Source: an uncultured Clostridia bacterium (GTDB lineage: Bacteria; Bacillota; Clostridia; TANB77; CAG-508). From it: a DNA stretch of 64,000 nt. Below the pieces are notes generated by a model. It worked only from the letters and a program-made list of their open reading frames with translations. It ran no database searches and was not told the DNA's origin. Of this stretch, positions 9,371-18,486 are shown piece after piece. Made by a program: the position numbers and the translations under genes. The stretch is taken from the NCBI GenBank assembly GCA_934183305.1, contig CAKPSF010000002.1, positions 62,001-126,000 of the forward strand, given 5' to 3'. How positions within the stretch are numbered: the stretch's first letter is position 1; the number at the start of each line of letters is the position of its first letter.

Positions 9371-9401
9371 AAATCTCTAGCAATATGCTAGAGATTTTTT
9401 T
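9371..9401. terminator. Bidirectional terminator
   Basis: Perfect 12-bp stem AAATCTCTAGCA/TGCTAGAGATTT with a 3-nt loop, with A-runs on one side and T-runs on the other. It lies between the convergent holin-like gene and pgi and can serve both. Confidence 0.9.
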
Positions 9402-9412
9402 GAGTTTAATTT

Positions 9413-10714
9413 TTAATATCCTGGTTTTTCTAATAGTTTAAACATATTTGTTTTATATTTTTCTACTCCTGGTTGATTAAATGGATTTATTCCTAGTATT
9501 CTACCAGACATTGCACATGCAAGTTCGAAAAAGTAAATTAATTCTCCCATTGCTTCTTCATTTAGATTTTCTATATTAATTAATATGTTAGGAACATCTC
9601 CTTCTATATGTGCTTTTATTGTTCCTTCCATTGCTTTTTTATTTATATAGTCTAAGGTTTTATCTGTTAAATAATTTAATCCATCTAAATTATCTTCGTC
9701 TGGTTTTATATTTAAATCTTGATCTGTATTCACAATGTTTAGTACTGTCTCAAATAAATTTCTTCTTCCTTCTTGTATATATTGTCCCATTGAATGTAAG
9801 TCTGTTGAAAAGTCTACTCCTGCTGGGAATATTCCTTTTAAATCTTTTCCTTCACTTTCCCCATATAATTGTTTCCACCATTCTGTGAAATAATGAAGTT
9901 TAGGTTCATAGTTTACTAATATTTCTATATCTTTATCATCTAAATACAATAGGTTTCTTACAACTGCATATTGATAACATTCATTATATTTTATATTGCT
10001 ATCCATATACTTTTCTTTTGCAATTTGTGCACCTTTCATTAGCTTATCTATATCTATTCCTGCTGTTGCTATTGGTAATAATCCAACTGCTGTTAGAACT
10101 GAATATCTTCCTCCAATATTATCTGGAATAACAAAAGTTTCATACCCTTCTTCATTTGCTAGGGTTTTTAAAGCACCTTTTTGTTTATCTGTTGTTACAT
10201 AAATTCTTTTCTTTGCTTCTTCTATTCCATATTTATTTTCTAGTATTTCTCTAAAAATTCTAAATGCAATTGCAGGTTCTGTTGTTGTTCCAGATTTTGA
10301 AATTACATTTATAGAAAAATCTTTATTGCCTATTAAATCAATTAAATCTAATATATATCTTGGGCTCATATTGTTTCCTGCAAAAAAGATTTTTGGAGTT
10401 TTAGCTCTTTTTTCATAATTATAAAAAGTATGTGTTAAACTTTCTATAACAGCTCTTGCTCCAAGATATGATCCACCAATTCCTATAACTACTAATATTT
10501 CTGAATCCTTTTGTATTTTTTGAGCAGATTTTTTTATTCTTTCAAATTCTTCTTTATCATAATTAGTTGGAAGTTCAAGCCATCCCAAAAATTCCTTTTC
10601 ATCATTCTTTTTTTGCCAAAAGTCCTCATGAATTTTTGAAACTTTCTCACTATACTTTAGTATCTCATTTGTTGAAATACTAGTATTAGATAAATCTAAT
10701 TTTATACTTGACAT
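9413..10714 (-). CDS. pgi: Glucose-6-phosphate isomerase
   Basis: Interconverts glucose-6-phosphate and fructose-6-phosphate in glycolysis. 433 residues, the short bacterial form. Sugar-phosphate binding segments are visible: VIGIGGSYLGARAVIE (about 76-91), NVISKSGTTTEPAIAFR (about 136-152), and the catalytic Glu region GQYIQEGRRNLFETV near 300. The C-terminal FNQPGVEKYK motif is also family-typical. GGGGAGGAT precedes the ATG. Confidence 0.97.
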   Translation of the reverse strand: MSSIKLDLSNTSISTNEILKYSEKVSKIHEDFWQKKNDEKEFLGWLELPTNYDKEEFERIKKSAQKIQKDSEILVVIGIGGSYLGARAVIESLTHTFYNYEKRAKTPKIFFAGNNMSPRYILDLIDLIGNKDFSINVISKSGTTTEPAIAFRIFREILENKYGIEEAKKRIYVTTDKQKGALKTLANEEGYETFVIPDNIGGRYSVLTAVGLLPIATAGIDIDKLMKGAQIAKEKYMDSNIKYNECYQYAVVRNLLYLDDKDIEILVNYEPKLHYFTEWWKQLYGESEGKDLKGIFPAGVDFSTDLHSMGQYIQEGRRNLFETVLNIVNTDQDLNIKPDEDNLDGLNYLTDKTLDYINKKAMEGTIKAHIEGDVPNILINIENLNEEAMGELIYFFELACAMSGRILGINPFNQPGVEKYKTNMFKLLEKPGY

Positions 10715-10784
10715 ATAATCCTCCCCTTTTTCTCCTAAGTATTTTATGAATATATTTTATATTTCTTTACTAAATTTGTCAATG

Positions 10785-10809
10785 AAAAATGCCTGCTTTT
10801 CAGCAGACA
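10785..10809 (-). terminator. Terminator after the sortase-locus anchored protein
   Basis: Eight-base-pair stem TGTCTGCT/AGCAGGCA (one G-U pair) with a GAAA loop, followed on the minus strand by ATTTTT. It ends the surface locus upstream of pgi. Confidence 0.75.
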
Positions 10810-10826
10810 CTTTTCTTGTATTTTTC

Positions 10827-11924
10827 TTATTTTTGTACAATATAACCTGAAATTGATTTTGAATACATATCATCTGTTATAGATTCATATCTATTTCCTT
10901 TATAATCATCTGTAAATCCATTATACGCTTTATATATATCGCCTGTTTCTTTATTGTACACTCTTTCATAGCCAAGAGTTGCATCGCTTTGTTTTTGGCT
11001 CATTCTATCATATGCTGCACTTCTTGCTTCCCATGATGACATTATACCATCTGATATTTGGTTACATATACTTCTTACATTTTGGAATGTTTTCATAACA
11101 GCATCTTGTTGGCTATTAAATTGACTAACAAATGAATCTGTGAAATTTAATGATGAAACCATTTGATTTAAAGTTTCTTCCCAATTTATAAATTCGTCTT
11201 TAGGTGCTGTTATAAATACTGTATTGTATACATTTAAATAATATATGTCTATCTTTTTCCCTGACATTATATTTTCATAAACATAATATGGTCCTGGGTC
11301 ATATACATATGCAGTAAATAACCCTTCTGCTTCTTTCCCATTCTCATCTTTGAATGTTGCTCTTAATATGTCTCCACCAATTGCTGATGTTCCTAATTTT
11401 TCAATAACTGAAAAATCTGTTAGAGTTGGAAATGTAAAAGCTGCAGTATTATTTAAAGTACCTAAATCATTAAATATTTTATAAAATCCTTCAGTATCTT
11501 TTGTTGCAATTACACTTGTTTTTGCAAACATACTATTTGGATAATACTTTTTTTGCCAATTTTTTGCATCTTCAGATTTATTATATCCTTCTGTTTTCAT
11601 ATTAAAAAACATTTGATAGGTTGGTTTTTCTGGGTTATAAACCTTTATTGTATAATGAATATTATCACCTAAGGTATCTACTTTCCATCCTTCTGGAACT
11701 TTCATTGTAAACAATCCGTTATTATAGTCTGTTAGTTTAATAGATTTAGCTTCACTTTCTACTATTTTTACATCCTCATTTTTTGATGCCAAAATACCAC
11801 CACCTTTTGATGAATTTTCCCCTTCTGTTCCTAAAAATCCTGTACTAGCTGCAATTATTAATAAAATTACTACTATTACTACTGCTGCTATTATTAGATT
11901 TTTCTTAGTTAGAAATTTTTTCAT
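10827..11924 (-). CDS. Membrane-anchored extracytoplasmic protein of the sortase locus
   Basis: 365 residues. The N-terminus is basic and then has one membrane helix (about 9-27), so the rest should be outside the cell. The motif NGLFTMKVPEGWKVD near residues 69-83 resembles the start of PsbP/DUF1795-like ligand-binding domains. The rest is not recognised. A low-complexity link (SSKGGG) follows the helix. It starts 3 nt after the sortase stop and must be co-transcribed with it, so a role at the wall with the sortase is inferred. GAGGGGGAA precedes the ATG. No sorting signal is present. Confidence 0.7.
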   Translation of the reverse strand: MKKFLTKKNLIIAAVVIVVILLIIAASTGFLGTEGENSSKGGGILASKNEDVKIVESEAKSIKLTDYNNGLFTMKVPEGWKVDTLGDNIHYTIKVYNPEKPTYQMFFNMKTEGYNKSEDAKNWQKKYYPNSMFAKTSVIATKDTEGFYKIFNDLGTLNNTAAFTFPTLTDFSVIEKLGTSAIGGDILRATFKDENGKEAEGLFTAYVYDPGPYYVYENIMSGKKIDIYYLNVYNTVFITAPKDEFINWEETLNQMVSSLNFTDSFVSQFNSQQDAVMKTFQNVRSICNQISDGIMSSWEARSAAYDRMSQKQSDATLGYERVYNKETGDIYKAYNGFTDDYKGNRYESITDDMYSKSISGYIVQK

Positions 11925-11927
11925 TTT

Positions 11928-12695
11928 TTATTCCCCCTCTATAATTTTTTTAGCATGAACCACAACTCTATATCTTTTTTTGTCTGAACATGTTGACAGT
12001 GTTAATATTGTATCGTCTTTTGAAACATCAACATTAAAATCTTTTATGCTTCTATCTTTTACTGTATTTATAAATTTTTCAAATTGTTTAGTATTAGAAA
12101 AGTCTGTATTAATGTAATAGCTTTCTTTTTTTATTTCATATACAGAAAATATTTGATAAGTGCTTTTCTCATTCTCTGTAATAAAAACTATTTTTCTATT
12201 ATTCTCATTATCATACCAATTAGCATTTAAGGTTTTGTGCAAGTCTCCAAACATAGATCCGTCTTTTCTATTATGACCATAAATAACAATGTTTTTATCT
12301 TTTCCGTCAAGTTTATTTCTATAATCTGCAAAAATCCAGCCAGCTGTGTTTTCGCTTTTATCAAAACTATGCTCTAAATAATATTCATTGTCTTTAGTTT
12401 GAACAATTGGATATTCAATATTTAGACTCTCTAAGCCAATCCAGGCAACAGTATCACTATTTTGTTCTTTTAATTTGCTAAAGTCTACTTCATACTCTTT
12501 CTCATTATTATCATCTGATTGGACTATTACTGCACTATTTATTTGCTGAGCTAGTTCTTGATTATTTTTATTATCTTTATACCATATAAATATATTAATT
12601 CCAGAATATATTAGCATAGCAAACAAAATAACATAAATAATTAAAAATATAAATGTTTTTCTATTATTTTTTTTATGTTTTTGTTTTCTACTCAT
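11928..12695 (-). CDS. srtB: Class B sortase
   Basis: Membrane transpeptidase that cuts surface proteins at an NPxTG-like signal and links them to the wall. 255 residues with an N-terminal signal anchor (about 14-36). Catalytic residues are visible: His141 in VIYGHNRKDGSMFGDL, Cys236 in TLSTC and Arg243 (RYR). The TLSTC motif and the MFGDL region fit class B. ATG 12695 is taken over the TTG one codon earlier because AAGGAAAA lies 8 nt away. The upstream neighbour carries an NPKTG signal and is the obvious substrate; a second candidate is encoded at 26282-28315. Confidence 0.9.
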   Translation of the reverse strand: MSRKQKHKKNNRKTFIFLIIYVILFAMLIYSGINIFIWYKDNKNNQELAQQINSAVIVQSDDNNEKEYEVDFSKLKEQNSDTVAWIGLESLNIEYPIVQTKDNEYYLEHSFDKSENTAGWIFADYRNKLDGKDKNIVIYGHNRKDGSMFGDLHKTLNANWYDNENNRKIVFITENEKSTYQIFSVYEIKKESYYINTDFSNTKQFEKFINTVKDRSIKDFNVDVSKDDTILTLSTCSDKKRYRVVVHAKKIIEGE

Positions 12696-12717
12696 CAATA
12701 TTTTCCTTTCATACGAA

Positions 12718-12739
12718 AAACTAGCCGATTGGCTAGTTT
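12718..12739. terminator. Hairpin between NPKTG protein and sortase
   Basis: Perfect 9-bp stem AAACTAGCC/GGCTAGTTT with a 4-nt loop, followed by T-rich sequence on both strands. It lies after the surface-protein stop and just upstream of the sortase ribosome binding site, so it can reduce sortase expression relative to its substrate. Confidence 0.8.
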
Positions 12740-12745
12740 CGTTTT

Positions 12746-13849
12746 TTACTCTTTACTAGCTTTCTTTAAGTTTCTAATTACTGCTAAAGCAATTAACCCT
12801 ATAAAAGCTACTGCAAATATTATAGTATATACAATTATATTATCTCCAGTTTTAGGATTGCTTATACTTGTACTTGTATTATTCGTATTGTTTGTGTTAT
12901 TCTTATTTTCAGTTGAAGTATTATTTTCAACTTTGTTACCATCTTCAACTTTTTGAACTTCCTTAATTGTAAATTCAGTAGTTGCTGACCCTTCCTCTGA
13001 AAATGCTACTTTTAAAGTATGTTTTCCAGCAGATAAAGTTTTTAAGTATGCTTCTTTTAAGGTTATTATTGTACTTCCTGATTTAGAACTGTAATTATCT
13101 TCATTTAACAAATTATTATCTATATAAACTTTATTGTTAAATTTACTGTAATCTGCATCTATTCTAAAGGTTGCATCTTTATCTTTTTCTATTGTATATT
13201 CTTGATTTGCACCTTCAAGAAACTTATATTCAATTGGAGTTATTTTACTATTACCATATTTAAAAGTCAAGTTAAAATTATATCTTGTATAATAGTCATC
13301 TCTAATTTCATTTATAGTAACTTTACCTTGTGAACTATTAGCATTACCAATTTCATTTGGATTTCCAATTAATATATTGTTTTCATATGTTGTTCCAGTA
13401 TAAGTTAATTTAGAACCTGTATAAATAGTATCTGTTCTTTTAAGTGTATATGATTTTATATCTTGTTTATATACTGATGAAAATACTGCTTTATTTTCAG
13501 CTTTTATTCCTTCAACTTTTATAATAGCTTCATTTAAATTTTCCGTTTCAACTAAATTATTGTTTTCATCTATTTTGTAAAATTTAGTTTTATCTAAATC
13601 TGATAATTCTTGTAAACCTTTTGATAAATTATCTTCTTTTGAAAAATCTACTGTATAGCTTTTTCCATCTGTTAAATCAACTGTTCCTTTTACATCTAAA
13701 TCTGTGTAGTTATTTCTAACTGTTGTTTTAACTGTTACTCTGCTTCCGCCTGTAACATCTGTTACTCCAGCATATGCAATACTAAAAAATAGTAAACATA
13801 CAATAAATACTATTGATAATAAAGTTAAATGTTTGAATTTTGAATTCAT
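12746..13849 (-). CDS. Sortase-anchored surface protein (NPKTG signal)
   Basis: 367 residues. The signal peptide is about 1-28 (hydrophobic core LLSIVFIVCLLFFSIAYAG). The ectodomain is beta-rich with no family I can name with certainty. Residues about 295-330 form an Asn/Thr-rich wall-spanning stretch. The C-terminus carries NPKTGD at 331-336, a membrane helix and a basic tail, the classical sorting signal. It lies directly upstream of the class B sortase, separated by a hairpin. An AAAGGAGAG site precedes the ATG. Confidence 0.88.
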   Translation of the reverse strand: MNSKFKHLTLLSIVFIVCLLFFSIAYAGVTDVTGGSRVTVKTTVRNNYTDLDVKGTVDLTDGKSYTVDFSKEDNLSKGLQELSDLDKTKFYKIDENNNLVETENLNEAIIKVEGIKAENKAVFSSVYKQDIKSYTLKRTDTIYTGSKLTYTGTTYENNILIGNPNEIGNANSSQGKVTINEIRDDYYTRYNFNLTFKYGNSKITPIEYKFLEGANQEYTIEKDKDATFRIDADYSKFNNKVYIDNNLLNEDNYSSKSGSTIITLKEAYLKTLSAGKHTLKVAFSEEGSATTEFTIKEVQKVEDGNKVENNTSTENKNNTNNTNNTSTSISNPKTGDNIIVYTIIFAVAFIGLIALAVIRNLKKASKE

Positions 13850-14011
13850 TTTTAATCTCTCCTTTTGTTTTATTTTATGATTTGATTATAACACATATAA
13901 CATTTAATGGAATAGTAATTACCATAATTGCAAATGTTTTTTTGGTAATCGCTTTTATTGTATTTTATGTTATGTTATAATAAGTCGAAAACAATAGTTA
14001 TGGAGGTTTTT

Positions 14012-15736
14012 ATGGACTTTAACAAACAATTAAATGAATATATAAATCAGTTAGGTTGTTCTTCTAAAGAGTTAGCAGAAGCTTCTGCTCTTTCTCCTAC
14101 AGTTATAAGCCGTTATCGTAACGGAGAAAGAACACCAAATATTAGGAGTAAGCAATTAGAAGCCTTAACAAATGGGTTATATCAATTGTTTTTAAATAAA
14201 AAAATTAATATTGATAAAGATACAATATATACTACTCTTTCATCTTCATTAAATGATATTAATATAGATCTAGAACAACTAGTAAAGAACTTTAATGAAA
14301 TTGTATCTGTTTTAAATATTAGCATGGCTGAATTATCTAGAAAAACAAGTTTTGATGCATCATTTTTATCTAGGCTACGCACTGGTAATATTTTACCTTC
14401 AAAACCTCAGATTTTTATTGATGAAGTATGTAATTTTATAGTTAACAAATACAATTCAACAGCCGAATTAAATGCCATAGCATCTCTTACCAATTCAAGT
14501 ATAAAAGATTTAAATAGCGCCTATTTTGAGATACTAGCAAATTGGCTTTCTACTAATGTTTCACCTAAACACGATTACATTAACGATTTTTTAACTAATT
14601 TGGATTCTTTTAATTTAAACGAATATATAAAAGCTATACATTTCGATGAAATGAAAGTTCCTTTTGTTCCTTTCTATAAATCAGGCTCTAGAACATATTA
14701 TGGAATAGAAGAAATGAAAAAAGGCGAATTAGACTTTTTTAAGGCAACCGTTTTATCTAAATCTAATGAGGATGTTTTTATGTGTAGTGATATGCCAATG
14801 GAGGATATGGCAGAAGATGTAGATTTCGGTAAAAAGTGGATGTTTGCAATTGCAATGATGTTAAAAAAAGGGCTTCATTTGAACATAATTCATAATGTAG
14901 ATAGACCATTTAATGAAATGATGTTAGGTTTAGAAAGTTGGATACCAATCTATATGACTGGGCAAGTTTCTCCATATTACTTAAAAGATTTTAGAGATGA
15001 TATTTATAATCATTTTAATTATGCATCTGGAAGTGTTGCTCTTACAGGAGAATGTATAAATGGATATCATAATAAAGGAAAATATTATTTAACAAGTAAT
15101 AAAACAGAGGTAGATTATTATAAAACAAAAGCTAAATGTTTATTAAATAAAGCTAAACCTTTAATGGAAATTTATACAATAGCAAATAAAAACTCGTTTA
15201 ATGCTTTTATATCATCTAACAAGAAAACAAATGAACATTACAGAAGACTATTATCTTCATTACCAATTCATACAATATCTGAGGAGCTTCTTACTAAGAT
15301 TTTAAAACGAAATAAAGTTAATGAAGAAGATATTAAAAGTATAATATTATCTGTAAATGAGCAAAAATCAAGATTAAATGCAATATTAAATACTAGCAAC
15401 ATTGAAGATGAAATAACAAAGCTTTCCAAAGAAGAATTTGAAAAGAATCCCCCTACTCTTTCTCTTTCATTTAGTTTTTATGAAAAAGGAAAAATAGCTT
15501 ATAATTATAACGAATATTTAGAACATTTACAATTGACTAAAGAATATGCTAAAAATAATAAAAACTATAAATTAAACTTCTCATCTTATAGCACTTTTAA
15601 AAATATTCAAATCACAATTTGCGACAAAAAATGGGTTATGCTTTCAAAAGACAATAGTCCATCTATTCATTTTGTAATTCATCACCCTAAACTTAGAAAT
15701 GCAATTGAGAATTTTATACCACCAATCATTGAATAA
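14012..15736 (+). CDS. Large regulator with two XRE-type HTH domains
   Basis: 574 residues. Two helix-turn-helix modules lie in tandem: one at about 2-60 (SKELAEASALSPTVISRYRNG) and one at about 85-145 (MAELSRKTSFDASFLSRLRTG). About 430 further residues with no recognised domain follow, probably a sensor part; it contains GIEEMKKGELDFFK and the pattern LHLNIIHNVDRPFNEMMLGLESW. ATG 14012 is chosen for TGGAGG just upstream; earlier in-frame starts have no site. A perfect TATAAT (13976-13981) is present with a poor -35, suggesting an activator. It is divergent from the NPKTG surface protein, so control of that locus is possible but unproven. Confidence 0.75.
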   Translation: MDFNKQLNEYINQLGCSSKELAEASALSPTVISRYRNGERTPNIRSKQLEALTNGLYQLFLNKKINIDKDTIYTTLSSSLNDINIDLEQLVKNFNEIVSVLNISMAELSRKTSFDASFLSRLRTGNILPSKPQIFIDEVCNFIVNKYNSTAELNAIASLTNSSIKDLNSAYFEILANWLSTNVSPKHDYINDFLTNLDSFNLNEYIKAIHFDEMKVPFVPFYKSGSRTYYGIEEMKKGELDFFKATVLSKSNEDVFMCSDMPMEDMAEDVDFGKKWMFAIAMMLKKGLHLNIIHNVDRPFNEMMLGLESWIPIYMTGQVSPYYLKDFRDDIYNHFNYASGSVALTGECINGYHNKGKYYLTSNKTEVDYYKTKAKCLLNKAKPLMEIYTIANKNSFNAFISSNKKTNEHYRRLLSSLPIHTISEELLTKILKRNKVNEEDIKSIILSVNEQKSRLNAILNTSNIEDEITKLSKEEFEKNPPTLSLSFSFYEKGKIAYNYNEYLEHLQLTKEYAKNNKNYKLNFSSYSTFKNIQITICDKKWVMLSKDNSPSIHFVIHHPKLRNAIENFIPPIIE

Positions 15737-15848
15737 TATAATTTAATTGTTTTTACATATTTTTGAAATTTTACTTTATTTTTTGTCTATAATATGATAA
15801 AATAATGTCAAATATTTTAGAAAAACTTAATATTAACGGAGGATTAAA

Positions 15849-16097
15849 ATGGAATTTAAAAAATGTGCTAGATGTGGTTGTTTTTATACTTCAAACGATA
15901 ATGTTTGTTACAACTGCTTGTCTAAAGAAAGATTTGAAATGAATAAATTCAAAAATTATATAGAAGAAGCTAATTTAGGAAATATAAATTCTTTAAATGA
16001 TATTGCTATTAATACTGGTATTTCAGATAAAAATATTAATAGATTTTTAGGATATGATGATTTTTCTCAAGTTGCTAAAGAGTTAAATTTAAAATAA
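15849..16097 (+). CDS. Small zinc-ribbon protein, YvyF-like
   Basis: 82 residues. The N-terminus has two CxxC knuckles (Cys6, Cys9 and Cys20, Cys23), a zinc ribbon. The rest has an HTH-like segment, NSLNDIAINTGISDKNINRFLG. This layout recalls the YvyF/TIGR03826 flagellar-operon family, but no flagellar genes are near. It follows the large HTH regulator on the same strand after about 110 nt; the ATG has CGGAGGA upstream. Transcription or nucleic-acid binding is inferred only. Confidence 0.65.
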   Translation: MEFKKCARCGCFYTSNDNVCYNCLSKERFEMNKFKNYIEEANLGNINSLNDIAINTGISDKNINRFLGYDDFSQVAKELNLK

Positions 16098-16180
16098 ATT
16101 ATACAAAAAAAGTGGTTTTGCCACAATTTCCTTCTCGCCGATTTGAGTTTCCAAATGAAATGAGGAATTTTCTAGTATAT

Positions 16181-16214
16181 AAAAAAATTTGCAGTTTTCA
16201 CTGCAAATTTTTTA
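16181..16214. terminator. Bidirectional terminator at the end of thrS
   Basis: Fifteen-base-pair stem AAAAAAATTTGCAGT/ACTGCAAATTTTTTA with a 4-nt loop, overlapping the thrS stop codon. It serves thrS and the convergent zinc-ribbon gene. The about 80 bases between that gene and this hairpin hold nothing I recognise. Confidence 0.85.
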
Positions 16215-18152
16215 TTTTCCATAGTTTTCTATTTCTGTTTTTATACTATCAATAAATTCTTTTAAACCTTTAGCACCTAAATCTCCATCTTTTCTTGAAC
16301 GAACACCTACTGCATTTGCTTTTTTTTCTTTATCTCCAACTACTAGCATATATGGTATTTTTTGAAGTTGTGCTTCACGTATTTTGTATCCTATTTTTTC
16401 TTGTCTATCATCAACCTCAACTCTTATTCTTGCTTTTTGTAATTCTTCTTTTACTTGGTTTGCATATTCTATATGTGCATCTGCTATTGGAAGTATTTTT
16501 ACTTGTACTGGTGCAAGCCATGTTGGTAGGTTTCCTTTTGTCTCTTCAAGTAAAAATGAGATAAATCTATCTGAAGATCCCAAAATAGCTCTATGAATAA
16601 CAACAGGTCTATGCTCATTTCCATCTTTTCCAACATACTTTAAATCAAATCTTTCTGGTAATGCAAAATCTAATTGACATGTTGGAATTGTTACATCATG
16701 TCCTAAAGCGGTTTTTATTTGAATATCTATTTTAGGTCCATAAAATGCCGCCTCTCCTTCTGCTTCATAAAAATCTATATTCAAATCTTTTAATATTTCT
16801 CTTAGTTGTTTTTCGGCTGTTTCCCACATCTCGTCATTATCTATATATTTTTCTTTGTTGTTTTTGTCTCTTAAAGAAAGTCTAAAAGCAAATCTATCTC
16901 TTTCAAAGCCCATATCCTTAATATAAACTTCAAATATTAGATTTATAACTTTTCCAACCTCTTCTTTTATTTGATCTGGTCTTACAAATAAATGTGCATC
17001 ATTTTGACACATTTGTCTAACTCTTTCTAGTCCACACACTGCTCCCGAATTTTCATATCTAAAGTCATGTGCAAGTTCTCCTATTTTTATTGGTAAATCT
17101 TTATAAGAATGTAGTTCATTTTTATACACTAACATATGGTGAGGACAATTCATTGGTCTTAAAACTAATTCCTCATTATCCATTTTCATAATTGGAAACA
17201 TATCATCTTTATAGTGATCCCAATGTCCACTTGTTTTATATAAATTTGTTGTTGCCAAACTTGGTGTGTAAACATGGCTATATCCAAGTGACAATTCTTT
17301 ATCTTGTATATATCTTTCTAATGTTCTTCTAATTGTTGCACCATTTGGTAAATACATTGGAAGCCCAGAGCCAACTAATGGATGTGTCATAAATATTTTT
17401 AAGTCTTTTCCGATTTTTCTATGATCTCTAGCTTTTCTATCTTCAAGTATTGTTAAATATTCTTCCAATTGGCTTGCTTTTGGGAAAGATATTGCATAAA
17501 TTCTTTGTAACATTTTATTATGCTCATCGCCTCTCCAATAAGCTCCAGACGAAGATAATATTTTTATAGCTTTAATTTTTCCGGTACTTGCTAAATGTGG
17601 ACCTGCACAAAGGTCTGTAAATTCTCCTTGTTTATAGAAAGATATAACTTCTCCTTCTGGTAAGTCTTTTATTAATTCCACTTTGTAATCTTCGTTTTTA
17701 TCCTTCATTAATTTAATTGCTTCATCTCTTGGAAGTTCAAATCTTTCAATTGCTAAATCTTCTTTTATTATTTTTTTCATTTCTTCTTCAATTTTTGCTT
17801 TGTCTTCGTCTGTAAATGGTTTTTCTACGTCAAAATCATAATAAAATCCTTCATCTATTGCTGGACCAATTGCAAGTTTAACATTCGGAAATAATCTCTT
17901 TACAGCTTGTGCCATAATATGTGATGTAGTATGCCAATATGCTTTTTTACCGTCTAAATCAGATTCAAATGTTAATATTTCTAATGAACAGTCTTCGTTA
18001 ATAACAGTTCTTAAGTCTTTAACCTCTCCATTAACTTTACCTGCAGTTGCAACTCTTGCCAAGCCTTCACTTATTCCTTTTGCTATATCTAAAATTGGCA
18101 TTCCACTTTCTACTTCTTTTACGCTTCCATCTTTTAATGTAATTTTAATCAT
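16212..18152 (-). CDS. thrS: Threonine-tRNA ligase
   Basis: Class II synthetase charging tRNA-Thr. 646 residues, full length: TGS domain (1-60), editing domain with the metal-binding HTTSHIMAQAVKRLF helix, catalytic core with motif 2 around RYENSGAVCGLERVRQ, and the zinc-ligand region RPMNCPHH, then the anticodon-binding domain (final 100 residues, ending LKEFIDSIKTEIENYGK). ATG 18152 has AAAGGAGG at ideal spacing; an in-frame start 11 codons earlier lacks one. Expression is under the T-box leader just upstream. Confidence 0.98.
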   Translation of the reverse strand: MIKITLKDGSVKEVESGMPILDIAKGISEGLARVATAGKVNGEVKDLRTVINEDCSLEILTFESDLDGKKAYWHTTSHIMAQAVKRLFPNVKLAIGPAIDEGFYYDFDVEKPFTDEDKAKIEEEMKKIIKEDLAIERFELPRDEAIKLMKDKNEDYKVELIKDLPEGEVISFYKQGEFTDLCAGPHLASTGKIKAIKILSSSGAYWRGDEHNKMLQRIYAISFPKASQLEEYLTILEDRKARDHRKIGKDLKIFMTHPLVGSGLPMYLPNGATIRRTLERYIQDKELSLGYSHVYTPSLATTNLYKTSGHWDHYKDDMFPIMKMDNEELVLRPMNCPHHMLVYKNELHSYKDLPIKIGELAHDFRYENSGAVCGLERVRQMCQNDAHLFVRPDQIKEEVGKVINLIFEVYIKDMGFERDRFAFRLSLRDKNNKEKYIDNDEMWETAEKQLREILKDLNIDFYEAEGEAAFYGPKIDIQIKTALGHDVTIPTCQLDFALPERFDLKYVGKDGNEHRPVVIHRAILGSSDRFISFLLEETKGNLPTWLAPVQVKILPIADAHIEYANQVKEELQKARIRVEVDDRQEKIGYKIREAQLQKIPYMLVVGDKEKKANAVGVRSRKDGDLGAKGLKEFIDSIKTEIENYGK

Positions 18153-18410
18153 ACAATTTACCTCCTTTATATTTTTATAAATCAAAAACTCCTAAGAATA
18201 TATACAATATTCTTAGGAGTGCATAACACGGTTCCATCCCGATTTTTACTTAATTAATAATTATAACGTAATTAACGTCTAGTTTTTTCTAGAAACAATT
18301 AAGTTAGTTTTTCAAATACGTTTTATTATAACAACTTTCAGCCCATGATTGTTACTCTCTTAAATTAACCTTTACTTTACTTTTTCTTAATTATAGTTTT
18401 TTAATATATT
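18153..18410 (-). promoter_or_regulatory. T-box riboswitch leader of thrS
   Basis: tRNA-sensing leader that allows read-through when uncharged tRNA-Thr accumulates. The T-box antiterminator sequence reads GGGATGGAACCGTG on the minus strand (about 18227-18240), a variant of AGGGTGGNACCGCG. The terminator is a 14-bp stem ACTCCTAAGAATAT/ATATTCTTAGGAGT (18188-18220) followed by TTTT. AGAGAGTAA near 18355 is a typical Stem I start. I could not assign the specifier codon with certainty. Confidence 0.9.
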
Positions 18411-18414
18411 TATT

Positions 18415-18442
18415 ATTATACTACTTTTTTAATAAATGTCAA
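18415..18442 (-). promoter_or_regulatory. Promoter of the thrS T-box transcript
   Basis: Perfect TTGACA (18437-18442) and perfect TATAAT (18415-18420) on the minus strand, 16 bp apart. Transcription would start near 18408, at the beginning of the T-box leader. Confidence 0.85.
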
Positions 18443-18486
18443 CACAAATTGTACTTTTTGTACTTATAATAAAATTATTACTTTGT

